Of a DNA stretch of 64,000 bases, positions 1-9,025 are shown one piece after another. The stretch covers positions 1-64,000 of the forward strand of contig NZ_JAHKQH010000040.1 of NCBI RefSeq assembly GCF_018861025.1, written 5' to 3'. The translations under genes and the position numbers were made by a program. Under the pieces are notes generated by a model. That model did no database searches, was not told the origin of the DNA, and saw nothing but the letters and a program-made list of their open reading frames with translations. The stretch's first letter is position 1, and every line of letters starts with the position of its first letter. The stretch is from Psychrosphaera sp. B3R10. Lineage in GTDB: Bacteria > Pseudomonadota > Gammaproteobacteria > Enterobacterales > Alteromonadaceae.

Positions 1-221
1 AGATTTATATCTCGAAGTGAACGGCAGGGACGCCGTTGCAAGGGATGGTTGTATATGGACATACTTTCATCCCGTCTTCGACGATAATATAAATATCAAA
101 TAAGGATTAGGGATTTGGCCGAAAGCGGCCTTTTTGCCTACTTTTTGGGCTGTTGCAAAAAGTAAGGTCGACGCAGTCGAAATAGCTGCCTGCAGGGCAA
201 AGAAAGGCGCAGCCTGCAATG

Positions 222-269
222 CGAATTATGAACTTCCTCTGCACTTGGTTGGAGGTTCCAAATATCGCT
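222..269. repeat. 48-bp repeat core, copy 1
   Basis: First of four copies of a 48-bp core that begins CGAATTATGAACTTCC and ends with ATATCGCT. It is followed by a spacer ending in AATGACGTTTTTT that is also shared by the other copies. Confidence 0.85.
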
Positions 270-338
270 GTGGCTCGACTCATTTTACTAGCTAGGGAAT
301 GACGTTTTTTGTTCTGGTTATTATGAGCTAATTTAGGG

Positions 339-386
339 CAAATTATGAACTTCCTCAGCACTTGGTTGGAGGTTCCAAATATCGCT
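339..386. repeat. 48-bp repeat core, copy 2
   Basis: Second copy. It differs from copy 1 at only a few positions (CAAATTATG, TCCTCAGC). The distance to copy 3 is 102 bp, giving a short tandem array with a unit of about 100 bp. Confidence 0.85.
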
Positions 387-440
387 GTGGCTCTTTTGGA
401 ATGACGTTTTTTGTTCTGGTTATTGTGAGCCAATTTAGGG

Positions 441-488
441 CGAATTATGAACTTCCTCTGCACTTGGTTGGAGGTTCCAAATATCGCT
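441..488. repeat. 48-bp repeat core, copy 3
   Basis: Third copy, near-identical to copy 1. It is followed by the same AATGACGTTTTTTT tail. Confidence 0.85.
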
Positions 489-824
489 AATGCTCTTTTG
501 GAATGACGTTTTTTTCTGTTTAATTGAAAGACGGTATTTCTAAAAAAATGTTTTCACACCAAAAGTTCAGGCGACTTATTCCTTCGTCTAAATCCCCCTT
601 AGTTGAGATTTATATCTCGAAGTGAACGGCAGGGACGCCGTTGCAAGGAATGTGTATAGGGATGTACGTACATTCCGTCTTCGACGATAATATAAATCTT
701 AAATAAGGATTAGGGATTTGGTCGAAAGCGGCCTTTTTGCCTACTTTTTTGGCTGTTGAAAAAAGTATGGTCGACGAAGTCGAAATAGCCGCCTGCAAGG
801 CAAAGAAAGGCGCAGCCTGCAGGG

Positions 825-872
825 CGAATTATGAACTTCCTCTGCACTTGGTTGGAGATCCCTAATATCGCT
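825..872. repeat. 48-bp repeat core, copy 4
   Basis: Fourth copy, slightly diverged (GGAGATCCCTAATATCGCT). It sits at the end of the second long module, at the same offset as copy 1 in the first module. Confidence 0.8.
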
Positions 873-1065
873 TAGGCTGACTCATATTACAAGCTAGGGG
901 AATGACGGTTTTTTTCTGTGGTTTTAGAATGACGTTTTTCTGTTTGGTTTGAATAGCGGTTTTTGTACATTGATAATGCGCTGATGAGAAATAAACTTAG
1001 CTGTGACTATTCACTTACCATAATGAAACTTTTAAACTGTTGTGCATATTGTGTTTGGGGTTTTT

Positions 1066-1443
1066 ATGCATAAAGCGGTTTCAAGAATACTAGTGCTAGC
1101 GATGATGCTTGTTTCCTTTGCGGGACAGGCGCTCACCTACAATGCTGCTCAATTTTGTGAAACAAACGAAGACTCGCACTCGCTATCTAACAACCTAACA
1201 GTCATAACCTCAAACGATTTACCTGCTTCCGATGTCGATAACCCAGCGGATTGCTGTGATGTCGAATGCTGTGATCTGGACTGTATCTGTATTGCCAATG
1301 CTTGTTCATCCGTGGCTTATTTTAGTACAGAACACATTTCTACTAAGCCGTACTTATCTGATGAAATGACTTACCTACAGCAATTTGAGCGGCCTAATTC
1401 TGTGGCAAGTTTACTTTATCGCCCTCCCATTTTTACCTCATAA
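1066..1443 (+). CDS. Small secreted Cys-rich protein, CopL-like metal-binding
   Basis: About 125 aa. The ATG at 1066 is preferred over the in-frame GTG at 1042 because GGGG lies just upstream of it and it gives a clean signal peptide (MHKAVSRIL then a hydrophobic core). The mature part carries a Cys cluster (CCDVECCDLDCIC and a later C) and ends in a short SLLYRPPI motif. This layout (signal peptide, Cys-rich middle, YRPPI tail) is that of small proteins annotated as CopL-like and often found beside metal-linked TonB receptors. The next gene, about 95 bp downstream on the same strand, is a His-rich TonB receptor, which supports a metal role. Copper is an inference; zinc is possible. Confidence 0.65.
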   Translation: MHKAVSRILVLAMMLVSFAGQALTYNAAQFCETNEDSHSLSNNLTVITSNDLPASDVDNPADCCDVECCDLDCICIANACSSVAYFSTEHISTKPYLSDEMTYLQQFERPNSVASLLYRPPIFTS

Positions 1444-1538
1444 CGAGCGAGTTTTGCTCCCAGTTTTTTACAACAAGTCATTTTTAATTGAATTAATACC
1501 ATAGTGCTGGGTTATTGCCAGCATTGCCCGAGGCAAAA

Positions 1539-3566
1539 ATGTTAAAAAAATATATAAAATCAACAGTAGCAATGCTGTTAATTCCGGCGTTTGTTTACGC
1601 AAATGAAAGTGAACACGGCAAAGAGCATAGTGATGAACATCACGAAAAACATGAAGAACATGGAGAACATGGAGAACATCAACATAGTGAAAGTAGCATT
1701 GAACGGATCCAAGTAAGAGCTTCTCGTTTAGGTCGTATTGTTACTGAATCAGCCACACGAACCGAAATAATTAATGGTGAAGAAATTCAGGAAAAAGCGT
1801 TAATGCGTCCCGGTAATATCTCTATGTTAGTTGCTGAAACCGGTGGTGTCAGAGTACAAACAACCTCGCCAGCGTTAGGCAGCGCCAATATTAGACTGCA
1901 GGGCCTATATGGGCGTTATACTCAATTGTTAAGCGATGGTTTGCCTTTGTACGGTGGCCAAACCGCGTCAATTGGCCTCCTGCAGATCCCACCAACCGAT
2001 CTTGCAAATGTTGAAATAATCAAAGGGTCTGCTTCGTCACTTTATGGCGGTTCTGCGCTTGGGGGTGTCATAAATCTCATTTCACGGACGCCTTCGGATA
2101 ACTATGAAGGGGAGGTGCTGGTAAACCTAACCTCCAAAGACGGCCAAGATGTTACGTCTTATTTTGCATCACCTTTAACAGATGCGTTAAGTGGTTCTGT
2201 CACTGCAGGTATTCATAACCAACAAGAACAAGATTTAGATAACGATGGTTGGATTGACATGGCGGGTTACCAAAGAGGCAGTGTCCGACCCCGTTTCTAT
2301 TGGCAAAACGACAGCGGCGCAAATCTATACGTGACATTTGGCGCAATGACTGAGCAAAGAACGGCTGGAACTTTAGATGACGCACATCTCCCTGACGACA
2401 GTGCTTTCCCATTGACCCAAGACACGCTTAGAACCGACATAGGCTTCATTTACGACCAACCGATAGGTGATGAGCTAAACTTAAATATGCGTGGCTCTGC
2501 GATGAATCAAGAGCATCAGCACGAGTACGGCGCTATCCTTGAAGATGATAGTCATGAAAGTTATCTGATCGAGTCGAGCTTATCTGGGTATTCTGATCAA
2601 ACCGCATGGTTAGTTGGCTTGGCACTTCAAACTGAAAGATTTGACTCAAATACATTCTCAGAATTTAATTACTCTTATCAAGTACCAGGGTTGTTTTCGC
2701 AAGTGGACTACGAAGCGAGCGACGATATATCAATGTCGCTGAGCGCTCGCGCCGATTGGCATAGCGAATATGGAACCCAGATAAGCCCTCGTGTTTCAAT
2801 ATTGTACAATCCTGATAACTGGACAGTTAGAGCGGCATACGGGCAAGGATTTTTTGCACCAAGTCCATTTATTGAGGACATCGATGAGGTGGGTTTATCT
2901 CGTCTTGCGCCATTAGGTAGCCTTGACGAAGAGCGAGCATCAACTGCATCCATCGATTTCAGCTATGTGTTGGGCAGTATAGAAGGCAGCATGACATTAT
3001 TTGCTTCCGACATCGATAACGTTACGGAATTAGAAGCAATTGAAAATGCTGACATGTATGCAGAAAAACAAGTCCGCATTATCAACTCTGCAGGCGAAAC
3101 TGAAATCAGAGGGGCCGAACTATTGCTACGCTACCGCTGGCGCGACATCAAATTTACAGGCAGTTATTTATATACCGATGCTACTAAAGAAGATGATTCC
3201 GGTCTTAGCCGTCAACCACTAACGTTAACACCAAAACACTCCGCTGGATTTGTGGTTATGATGGAGGAACATGGCAGTCATTTGTTGGGATTTGAAGCTT
3301 ATTATACCGGCACACAACATCTTGAAAACAACCCTTACCGCACCAAAAGTAAACCCTATTGGCATTTAGGGCTTTTAGGGCAAATTACCGTTGGTCGAGT
3401 AAGCTGGTTTGTTAATGCCGAAAACTTATTAAACATTCGCCAAACTCGCGACGACTCATTGTTATTACTTGAACAAGCAGCCAGTGGCCGATGGACAACC
3501 GACATCTGGTCAAGAAATGATGGATTTACGGTAAACGCCGGATTACGATTTAAATTTGGTGGTTAG
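1539..3566 (+). CDS. TonB-dependent receptor with His-rich N-terminus (probable metal receptor)
   Basis: Outer-membrane receptor of about 675 aa. The ATG at 1539 (GAGG just upstream) replaces a longer TTG frame start at 1515. A signal peptide ends near residue 21 (AFVYA). It is followed by a strongly His/Glu-rich linker (about residues 23-52, many EH and HE pairs), a TonB-box-like segment (IERIQVRA), a plug domain with ANIRLQGL and IEIIKG-type motifs (here VEIIKGSAS) and a 22-strand-type barrel. The His-rich linker and the Cys-rich neighbour suggest uptake of copper or zinc, possibly as a complex. The substrate is not determined by sequence. Size is normal for the family and no disruption was seen. 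Confidence 0.88.
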   Translation: MLKKYIKSTVAMLLIPAFVYANESEHGKEHSDEHHEKHEEHGEHGEHQHSESSIERIQVRASRLGRIVTESATRTEIINGEEIQEKALMRPGNISMLVAETGGVRVQTTSPALGSANIRLQGLYGRYTQLLSDGLPLYGGQTASIGLLQIPPTDLANVEIIKGSASSLYGGSALGGVINLISRTPSDNYEGEVLVNLTSKDGQDVTSYFASPLTDALSGSVTAGIHNQQEQDLDNDGWIDMAGYQRGSVRPRFYWQNDSGANLYVTFGAMTEQRTAGTLDDAHLPDDSAFPLTQDTLRTDIGFIYDQPIGDELNLNMRGSAMNQEHQHEYGAILEDDSHESYLIESSLSGYSDQTAWLVGLALQTERFDSNTFSEFNYSYQVPGLFSQVDYEASDDISMSLSARADWHSEYGTQISPRVSILYNPDNWTVRAAYGQGFFAPSPFIEDIDEVGLSRLAPLGSLDEERASTASIDFSYVLGSIEGSMTLFASDIDNVTELEAIENADMYAEKQVRIINSAGETEIRGAELLLRYRWRDIKFTGSYLYTDATKEDDSGLSRQPLTLTPKHSAGFVVMMEEHGSHLLGFEAYYTGTQHLENNPYRTKSKPYWHLGLLGQITVGRVSWFVNAENLLNIRQTRDDSLLLLEQAASGRWTTDIWSRNDGFTVNAGLRFKFGG

Positions 3567-3590
3567 CGATTAAATTCGTTCACTGTTACT

Positions 3591-3622
3591 CGGTGTTATC
3601 TGTATTTTTACTTTTAACACCG
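3591..3622. terminator. Weak stem-loop between convergent genes
   Basis: An 8-bp stem CGGTGTTA/TAACACCG with a 16-nt T-rich loop lies 25 bp after the receptor stop, between convergent genes. There is no strong T run after the stem, so terminator function is tentative. Confidence 0.35.
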
Positions 3623-3725
3623 ACCTTTAAATATAACCACTCAACCAAAGAATAAAGCACTAACGAATAAGAACAACAATTTAGAAAAATCTATTCACCG
3701 TCCTGTACTACGGATTCAGAGTTAC

Positions 3726-4382
3726 CTATTTTCTACCAAGAATTCTTAATATGCGTAGAAACAGATTAATAATATCCATATAAAGAGCAGCCGCACTATC
3801 TACAGCGTTGTCATAGGTTTTTGGAATCGCGTTAGCTCTTGCCCAGTCATATCCGATATAGCCACAAAAAATAACAGCAACAACCCAATCTAAAATACCG
3901 TGATGCGTGTTAAATACAAAAATTTCAATAAGCTCAACCACAATGACGCAAAAAAGTGCGATGGTGAGGCCACCGGCAATTTTATTAAAAAAGGCCGGAT
4001 ACATAGACCCTAAAACCATCATGACAAAAGTTACCATTCCTGTAACTCTTATGGCTTCGAGCACAATGTCAGGATTATACTGGCTTACCACTAAATTAAT
4101 AATTAGCCCAAAAGGAACAACAACAAAGTTGTACCCAATGAAGCTCACCAGAGCACTAAGGGATTTGCTAAATAGATAAACACCAAAGAAGCAAGAAGCA
4201 AAGTAACCGATATAGAAGAAAATAGGATTAATACTACTAATTGACTCAACTGGAATATTTAAAACCATCCACCAATTAACAGCAAATCCCCAGATTAATG
4301 TAAGCCCAATCACAAAGTTATACGTTGAACCGCTTATTCGTTTATTTGCGGTTTCTGTTCTATCAAATACATTTACTTCCAT
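3726..4382 (-). CDS. Bax inhibitor-1 / YccA family membrane protein
   Basis: About 218 aa with roughly seven hydrophobic helices and a short cytoplasmic N-terminus (MEVNVFDRTETANKR). The start at 4382 is chosen because AGGAAGT precedes it; the frame continues upstream to 4427 without a better start. The overall pattern, including the C-terminal segment GYIGYDWARA and the closing DIINLFLRILRILG, matches bacterial Bax1-I (UPF0005) proteins. Members act as inner-membrane channel-like proteins, in some cases for Ca2+ or H+; no specific role can be read here. Transcribed alone. Confidence 0.85.
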   Translation of the reverse strand: MEVNVFDRTETANKRISGSTYNFVIGLTLIWGFAVNWWMVLNIPVESISSINPIFFYIGYFASCFFGVYLFSKSLSALVSFIGYNFVVVPFGLIINLVVSQYNPDIVLEAIRVTGMVTFVMMVLGSMYPAFFNKIAGGLTIALFCVIVVELIEIFVFNTHHGILDWVVAVIFCGYIGYDWARANAIPKTYDNAVDSAAALYMDIINLFLRILRILGRK

Positions 4383-4565
4383 TTTTACTTCCTGATAGTT
4401 TAATCGTCGATTCCTGACGCATGGCACGCCTTACTTCATTGATAACAAAATCCAATAGTGCATGCCAGATATAATTTGAGACGACTGGCTGTTCATAAAC
4501 GACGTTTCATCGACTCTGACCCCACAGCTTGGATTCGCAGGCTTAGTTTATGTTTTACAAAATAA

Positions 4566-4590
4566 AAAGGCAGACTCGTTGTCTGCCTTT
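4566..4590 (-). terminator. Rho-independent terminator of the lipoprotein gene
   Basis: Perfect 10-bp stem AAAGGCAGAC/GTCTGCCTTT with a TCGTT loop, 28 bp past the stop codon of the minus-strand lipoprotein gene. The minus-strand continuation is T-rich (TTTTTATTTTG). Confidence 0.85.
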
Positions 4591-4618
4591 AAAATGTAAC
4601 TTTATGCGGTTCTCTGGG

Positions 4619-6286
4619 TTATTTTAATGCCCAAATAGCGTCATAACCCAACTCGTTCTCTTTCTTCTCCATCATCTTAAAGCTTTGTCTCAAAGCTTCC
4701 ATCAACTCTTTTTGACGCGTCACTTCAGGTAAAATATCCATCATAGTGGCCGCATTCATTTTCGCCTCATCTAAAGGCATACCAGTACCTGAAATAGTAC
4801 CTTGGTGGAAGATAGTTGGCCCAGCTTTATAGCCATTTGGTGCGCCTGAAATTTGAATACTCATCACTGGTGACAAAGTAAAAGTATTCCAAGGCATTGC
4901 CAGGTCAATCGTTACCGAAATCAAACCATCAACACCTAACTCTCTGATTAGGTGAGCATCAACTCGGTCAGATGCAAATGTAGATGATATATTGCCAACG
5001 ATAGAGGAAAATGATGTTGGAATAAGGTTTTTAGTCCCTTTATACGATTTTTCCACTTCAACAATGGTGTTTTCATCGGTGACGGCTTCTAATTTTTGAT
5101 AAGAAGGTGCTCGCAATACGTTCTCTACAGGAATAAGTTTAATGTTGTATTGGCTTTTTAAGACTTTTTCCAAATCTACGTATAAACCATCAATATAACT
5201 ATCCCAAAAAGCGTCCGGTAAGGTTGGAAAAGTTCGAGTACTCGTTGTAGTCGTAGTTGTTTTTACGCCACCTAATGTACTGCTCGACGAATCCGTTTTT
5301 GATTGTTTAAGTTTTGTAGCTCGCACTGTAAACGATGCTAACGCAAATGTTTTTCCAGAACTCATTGGTCGGCCATAAAACGCATTTGGCTTATTCATTT
5401 TTACTTTCATTTCGCCATTTTTTATGGCGATTGTTTCTTCAATATTAATCCCATTGTCCTTAACAACCCCGGTAAATGCGGTTTCCACTTCACCTTTAAT
5501 TGAAACAGGAACAACATCAATCGACGCACCAATAATTTGACTAGCGCCCACACCCTTTATCACTTTTAAGTTGGTATCAAATCGTTCAACTTTAAGCCAA
5601 TTCGCACCAGACGTAGCTGGCACTGGCGTAATTGGATTCTTCCAAATTTCTGCAGGTAGCGTAATGTCATCTTTGTATTTAAAAATTCCCGACTCAATAA
5701 ATGAGTTAATACCCATCACTTTCGTTACTAGCGACACAGAAAATTCAGTATTTTTATCATGTTGCGGGCTTTTCATTTTTAATCGTAAATCTGAATTTAG
5801 ATCAATTTCCATTCCAGATTTTTTACCATTGACCGACACAATTTCGATCAAAGGTGGTGGTGTTATCGAGAATTCTGCAACCTGACCAGATACCGTTTCT
5901 ATTCGAATCGTTTTAGGGGAGATATCATTTTTATCTATCCATTTACCATAAAAGCCATTCGCGGTATGAGGTATTTCTGTGCCATCTATAAACACTTTAC
6001 CGTCTATAGTATACATACCAACACCATCACGTTTCAGAAAACTTACCGAAACTAGATTTGCCCCTTCGCGCCAATTTTCTCCGAGATATTCAACTTCAAA
6101 TGTTTTTACATCTGCTGAATACATATTCCGAACAAACCCAGCGGAAATAGATACAACTGATAAATCGGAAGTTTTTGAAGTTAAAAGATTCGCAGTCAAC
6201 TGCCCTACTTGCTTCATTACCGAGCCACAGCCCGCTACCAACAAAGCTACGAGAATAATACTGTATATTTTGTACTTTAATGTCAT
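4619..6286 (-). CDS. Uncharacterised 555-aa lipoprotein
   Basis: I do not recognise a family. The N-terminus is a lipoprotein signal with lipobox LVAGC (Cys at residue 20), so the protein should be membrane-anchored in the envelope. The first third (about 20-170) looks beta-rich and contains a proline run (ITPPPLIEIV). A low-complexity Ser/Thr segment with a run of threonines lies near residues 340-360. The C-terminal part contains LGVDGLISVTIDL and a helical Lys/Glu-rich tail. It stands alone, between a convergent-side terminator and a 500-bp non-coding stretch. Nothing suggests truncation. Confidence 0.7.
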   Translation of the reverse strand: MTLKYKIYSIILVALLVAGCGSVMKQVGQLTANLLTSKTSDLSVVSISAGFVRNMYSADVKTFEVEYLGENWREGANLVSVSFLKRDGVGMYTIDGKVFIDGTEIPHTANGFYGKWIDKNDISPKTIRIETVSGQVAEFSITPPPLIEIVSVNGKKSGMEIDLNSDLRLKMKSPQHDKNTEFSVSLVTKVMGINSFIESGIFKYKDDITLPAEIWKNPITPVPATSGANWLKVERFDTNLKVIKGVGASQIIGASIDVVPVSIKGEVETAFTGVVKDNGINIEETIAIKNGEMKVKMNKPNAFYGRPMSSGKTFALASFTVRATKLKQSKTDSSSSTLGGVKTTTTTTSTRTFPTLPDAFWDSYIDGLYVDLEKVLKSQYNIKLIPVENVLRAPSYQKLEAVTDENTIVEVEKSYKGTKNLIPTSFSSIVGNISSTFASDRVDAHLIRELGVDGLISVTIDLAMPWNTFTLSPVMSIQISGAPNGYKAGPTIFHQGTISGTGMPLDEAKMNAATMMDILPEVTRQKELMEALRQSFKMMEKKENELGYDAIWALK

Positions 6287-6793
6287 TGTTTTTCCTTAAA
6301 ATTTAACACTACAATTTACCGCTAATGTACTACTCCACTTTCAAGTACCTAATGGAATAATCACCAAATAAACCAACGAGTTACAGCAGTCCTTTTAAAT
6401 GACATTCGTTTGTTTTAGTTTGACTATTAGCCTTATTAAATAACTCGTTTTCCAATATTTAATTGGTTTCCCGGTATGGCCGGTTTTAAAAGTATAGCCA
6501 ACAATTATATACTTGCTTCATTTATCCAATTAATAATTTTTATTATAGAAAACAAGTAGATAACTAGATTTTGTTAACAATAACAATTTTTCCATATAGC
6601 ATAAGTCGATTTTTACCCCGTAATTTCCGAACGCCACTTTTACTTTCTCTCGTTTTGTTGCAACTCGCCACTAACGCTGTATTTGGCAAACGATAATGCG
6701 GGGCAAATACCTATTTTGTTATCCCTGCACTAAGACGCCAAACTGTGACATAATTTAAAAAATTATTACTATGCATAAACTGGGAAATACGTA
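6287..6793. other. Non-coding stretch between lipoprotein gene and ywbE
   Basis: About 500 bp of AT-rich sequence between divergent genes. No ORF with a ribosome binding site, RNA gene or repeat was recognised. It should hold promoters for both genes. Confidence 0.6.
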
Positions 6794-6988
6794 ATGGATG
6801 GACAAAATCGTTCGGATATAGAAATAGGTTCTGATGTGAAAATCGTGCTGAAAAAAGATCAACGCTCTGGTCGTCTGACTGAAGGGGTGGTAAAAGACAT
6901 TTTAACTAATTCGCCATTTCATCCCCATGGCATTAAAGTTCGTTTGGAAAGTGGTGACGTAGGCAGAGTAAAAGAAATCGTCGGTTAG
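6794..6988 (+). CDS. YwbE family protein
   Basis: A 64-aa protein matching the small YwbE family (DUF2196) along its whole length: MDGQNRSDIEIG at the start, then VKIVLKKDQRSGRLTEG, and the diagnostic HPHGIKVRLESGDVGRV. The family is widespread and has an SH3-like/KOW-like beta fold by its sequence pattern. Its biochemical role is unknown. It is a single gene with its own upstream region. Confidence 0.93.
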   Translation: MDGQNRSDIEIGSDVKIVLKKDQRSGRLTEGVVKDILTNSPFHPHGIKVRLESGDVGRVKEIVG

Positions 6989-7179
6989 CTATTAGACTTG
7001 TTTTAAACCGGTATCCAAAAAGGTTTGCGATTCAGTGGCAAACCCTTGAGTTTTATATTCGTCCTGTGTTGCAACCTTACACCTCGCCTTCCATTGCCAA
7101 GATTTTATTAAGTCGGTTTGCTTCTGCTTCAACAAATAGATGCTAACTAAGTCAGGAAATATGTTCTGTAAATTTAGAC

Positions 7180-8616
7180 TTATTTAGCAACAACAACACG
7201 ATTTTTACCTGTGCGCTTGGCTTGATATAAAGCGTCATCAACTCGTTTAAACAAGGAGTCCGCGTCGTCATTGTCACGAACTTCTGTTACCCCTAAACTG
7301 ACTGTCACAGTCTTTTGAGCTTGGTGTTTTAATTCTGCATTGTTTTCAATATTTTGTCTGACCTGCTCAGCGATCTTGAGGGCATCTTCTGACTTAGTGT
7401 CGATTAACAAAATAATAAATTCTTCGCCGCCCCAACGAGCGATAAAATCACTTGTTCGAATGGTTGTCTTTAAGATATCGGCAATTTTAATTAAAACACC
7501 ATCACCGACGTCATGACCTTCCACGTCGTTTACCTTTTTAAAATCATCTATGTCAAAAAACACCACAGCTAATTCTTGTTGGCGGCGCTTTTTCATTACA
7601 ATAAAGTGCTCCAACCTGCTGTAAAAGGTCCTTCTATTGGGTAGGTCGGTCAAACTGTCATTGCTAGCAAGTTCATTCAATTTGCCGTGAATTTTTCTCA
7701 CATATAACACGACAATAATAGTGATCAATAAGGTTATTAGAACCGATACAATAATATTAAAATAGAATGCTTCTTGAACCGACTGAGTAAAATTATCTAC
7801 TTTAGCTTCTACCACAACATAAAGATCTAATTCTGGGACATATTTTTTAGTTAACAAATACGCTTCGCCGTTCATAGTGTATTCAAATAACTGCTTATCT
7901 GGTTTGGTGATATCTGGTATTAATCGGCTTAATTCTTCATGCTGATTTAGGTGAGTTAAACTATTTACCTCTTGCTCTGCGATAAATACCTGACCAGAAG
8001 TATTTATAAAATAAACACTAAAATTAAAACGCTCTCTAAAAAACTTAAGCATTTCATTGATGTAAGATGTTTTTAGGCCTATTCCAGTTGCCCCTAGCAT
8101 GTTGTTATTATCATCATAAATTTTATGATTGATAAACATGATCAATGCTTCACCCATGTGCTTATTATAATCAATATTAACTTCGCTTTGTTCAGCCTTA
8201 TCTCTGAAGGAAAAGTACCAATCATTGTGTTCATTGTTAATATCTATTTTTTCAAGAAAACCATTAGCCGTGTAATAGTTGTGGCTCTTTTCAGAAACCA
8301 AAAACGCAGTGAACATATTATATTTATTTTTTATCGTGCCGAGATACTGAGTAATTTGACTCACATCACTTTCTTCATGTGCCAGCCAATCCTTCATGAA
8401 CGTGTCATTAGACATTACGGAGGCGATTAGATTGGGTTCTATGATTTGCTTTTGAATTTTTGTGTAAATATTGTCTACCGTTAAAGGCAAAGAGCTATTT
8501 TTTAACTGCTTGCGCGTCGACTCCATAGACTCTGTATAATTAAGAACCGTTAAACTAATTGATAAAGTAAATAAAAGGGCGGTGATTATAAAAACAATTC
8601 GGTAGTCAAAGCGCAT
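7180..8616 (-). CDS. Membrane-bound diguanylate cyclase (Cache + GGDEF)
   Basis: Predicted to make cyclic di-GMP. An N-terminal membrane helix is followed by a periplasmic Cache-type sensor (about residues 30-270), a second membrane helix (about 285-307) and a GGDEF domain beginning DSLTDLPNRRTF. The active-site loop is intact (RWGGEEF, about 394-400). An RTSD I-site lies five residues before it, so product inhibition is expected. I place the start at ATG 8616 (478 aa); an in-frame TTG at 8634 is possible and neither has a good Shine-Dalgarno. The ligand is unknown. Monocistronic. Confidence 0.92.
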   Translation of the reverse strand: MRFDYRIVFIITALLFTLSISLTVLNYTESMESTRKQLKNSSLPLTVDNIYTKIQKQIIEPNLIASVMSNDTFMKDWLAHEESDVSQITQYLGTIKNKYNMFTAFLVSEKSHNYYTANGFLEKIDINNEHNDWYFSFRDKAEQSEVNIDYNKHMGEALIMFINHKIYDDNNNMLGATGIGLKTSYINEMLKFFRERFNFSVYFINTSGQVFIAEQEVNSLTHLNQHEELSRLIPDITKPDKQLFEYTMNGEAYLLTKKYVPELDLYVVVEAKVDNFTQSVQEAFYFNIIVSVLITLLITIIVVLYVRKIHGKLNELASNDSLTDLPNRRTFYSRLEHFIVMKKRRQQELAVVFFDIDDFKKVNDVEGHDVGDGVLIKIADILKTTIRTSDFIARWGGEEFIILLIDTKSEDALKIAEQVRQNIENNAELKHQAQKTVTVSLGVTEVRDNDDADSLFKRVDDALYQAKRTGKNRVVVAK

Positions 8617-9025
8617 AGGTTTAAGGTTCTGCAAGAAAGAAAATGCTCGGCTAATGTTAACAAGTTAGCGTAGAAAAGTAACTCCCCAATTGCTTTACAA
8701 TAATACCTCTAACTAAAAAAATACACTAACAAGCGATTCTCACATTATTATCTATCACACCAGCTGATACCTTAATATTGTACAGAGGCGACATGCGTCA
8801 ACCAAATGGTGAGCCAGCAACTGACTTTATTAACAAATGATCAATACTTGACTGTTAGTCACTTTAAATAAAGTGGGCTCAACTGGCCGACTAAAATCAA
8901 AAAGGGAAAACATACATTTTCCCTTTTTAATTCACTCAACATTATTTAAACCATACCCTTATAATTTTTTTTCAAAGCCGTTAAACGCGGTTGTGTTAAC
9001 GACACTTTTAAAAACAAAAAAATTA
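8617..9025. other. Intergenic stretch between the diguanylate cyclase and the oxygenase gene
   Basis: About 400 bp. It contains the promoter side of the diguanylate cyclase gene and the terminator of the 2OG oxygenase gene at 8899-8928. No other gene or repeat was seen. Confidence 0.6.
8899..8928 (-). terminator. Terminator, possibly bidirectional
   Basis: Perfect 12-bp stem AAAAAGGGAAAA/TTTTCCCTTTTT with a CATACA loop, about 100 bp downstream of the oxygenase stop on the minus strand. Its A/T-rich flanks allow function in both directions. Confidence 0.8.

Larger units (their letters stand above)
1..960. repeat. Gene-free block of imperfect dispersed repeats
   Basis: A long module starts at base 1 (probably cut by the window edge) and recurs at about 606-872. 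It opens with AGATTTATATCTCGAAGTGA and includes a shared stretch around GGATTTGG(C/T)CGAAAGCGGCC and a Cys/Pro-rich-looking segment near AGAAAGGCGCAGCCTGCA. A shorter unit is iterated between the two copies. The apparent minus-strand reading frames here (107-463, 610-798) consist of repeated peptide blocks and have no signal or family resemblance, so I treat them as translated repeat rather than genes. No transposase or RNA gene was recognised. The block precedes the CopL-like gene at 1066. Confidence 0.85.

Noticed and set aside
107-463. 118-codon minus-strand frame in the repeat block
   Set aside because: The translation is made of repeated blocks (RKFII, HNNQNKKRHS) that follow the DNA repeat. 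No ribosome site and no family resemblance.
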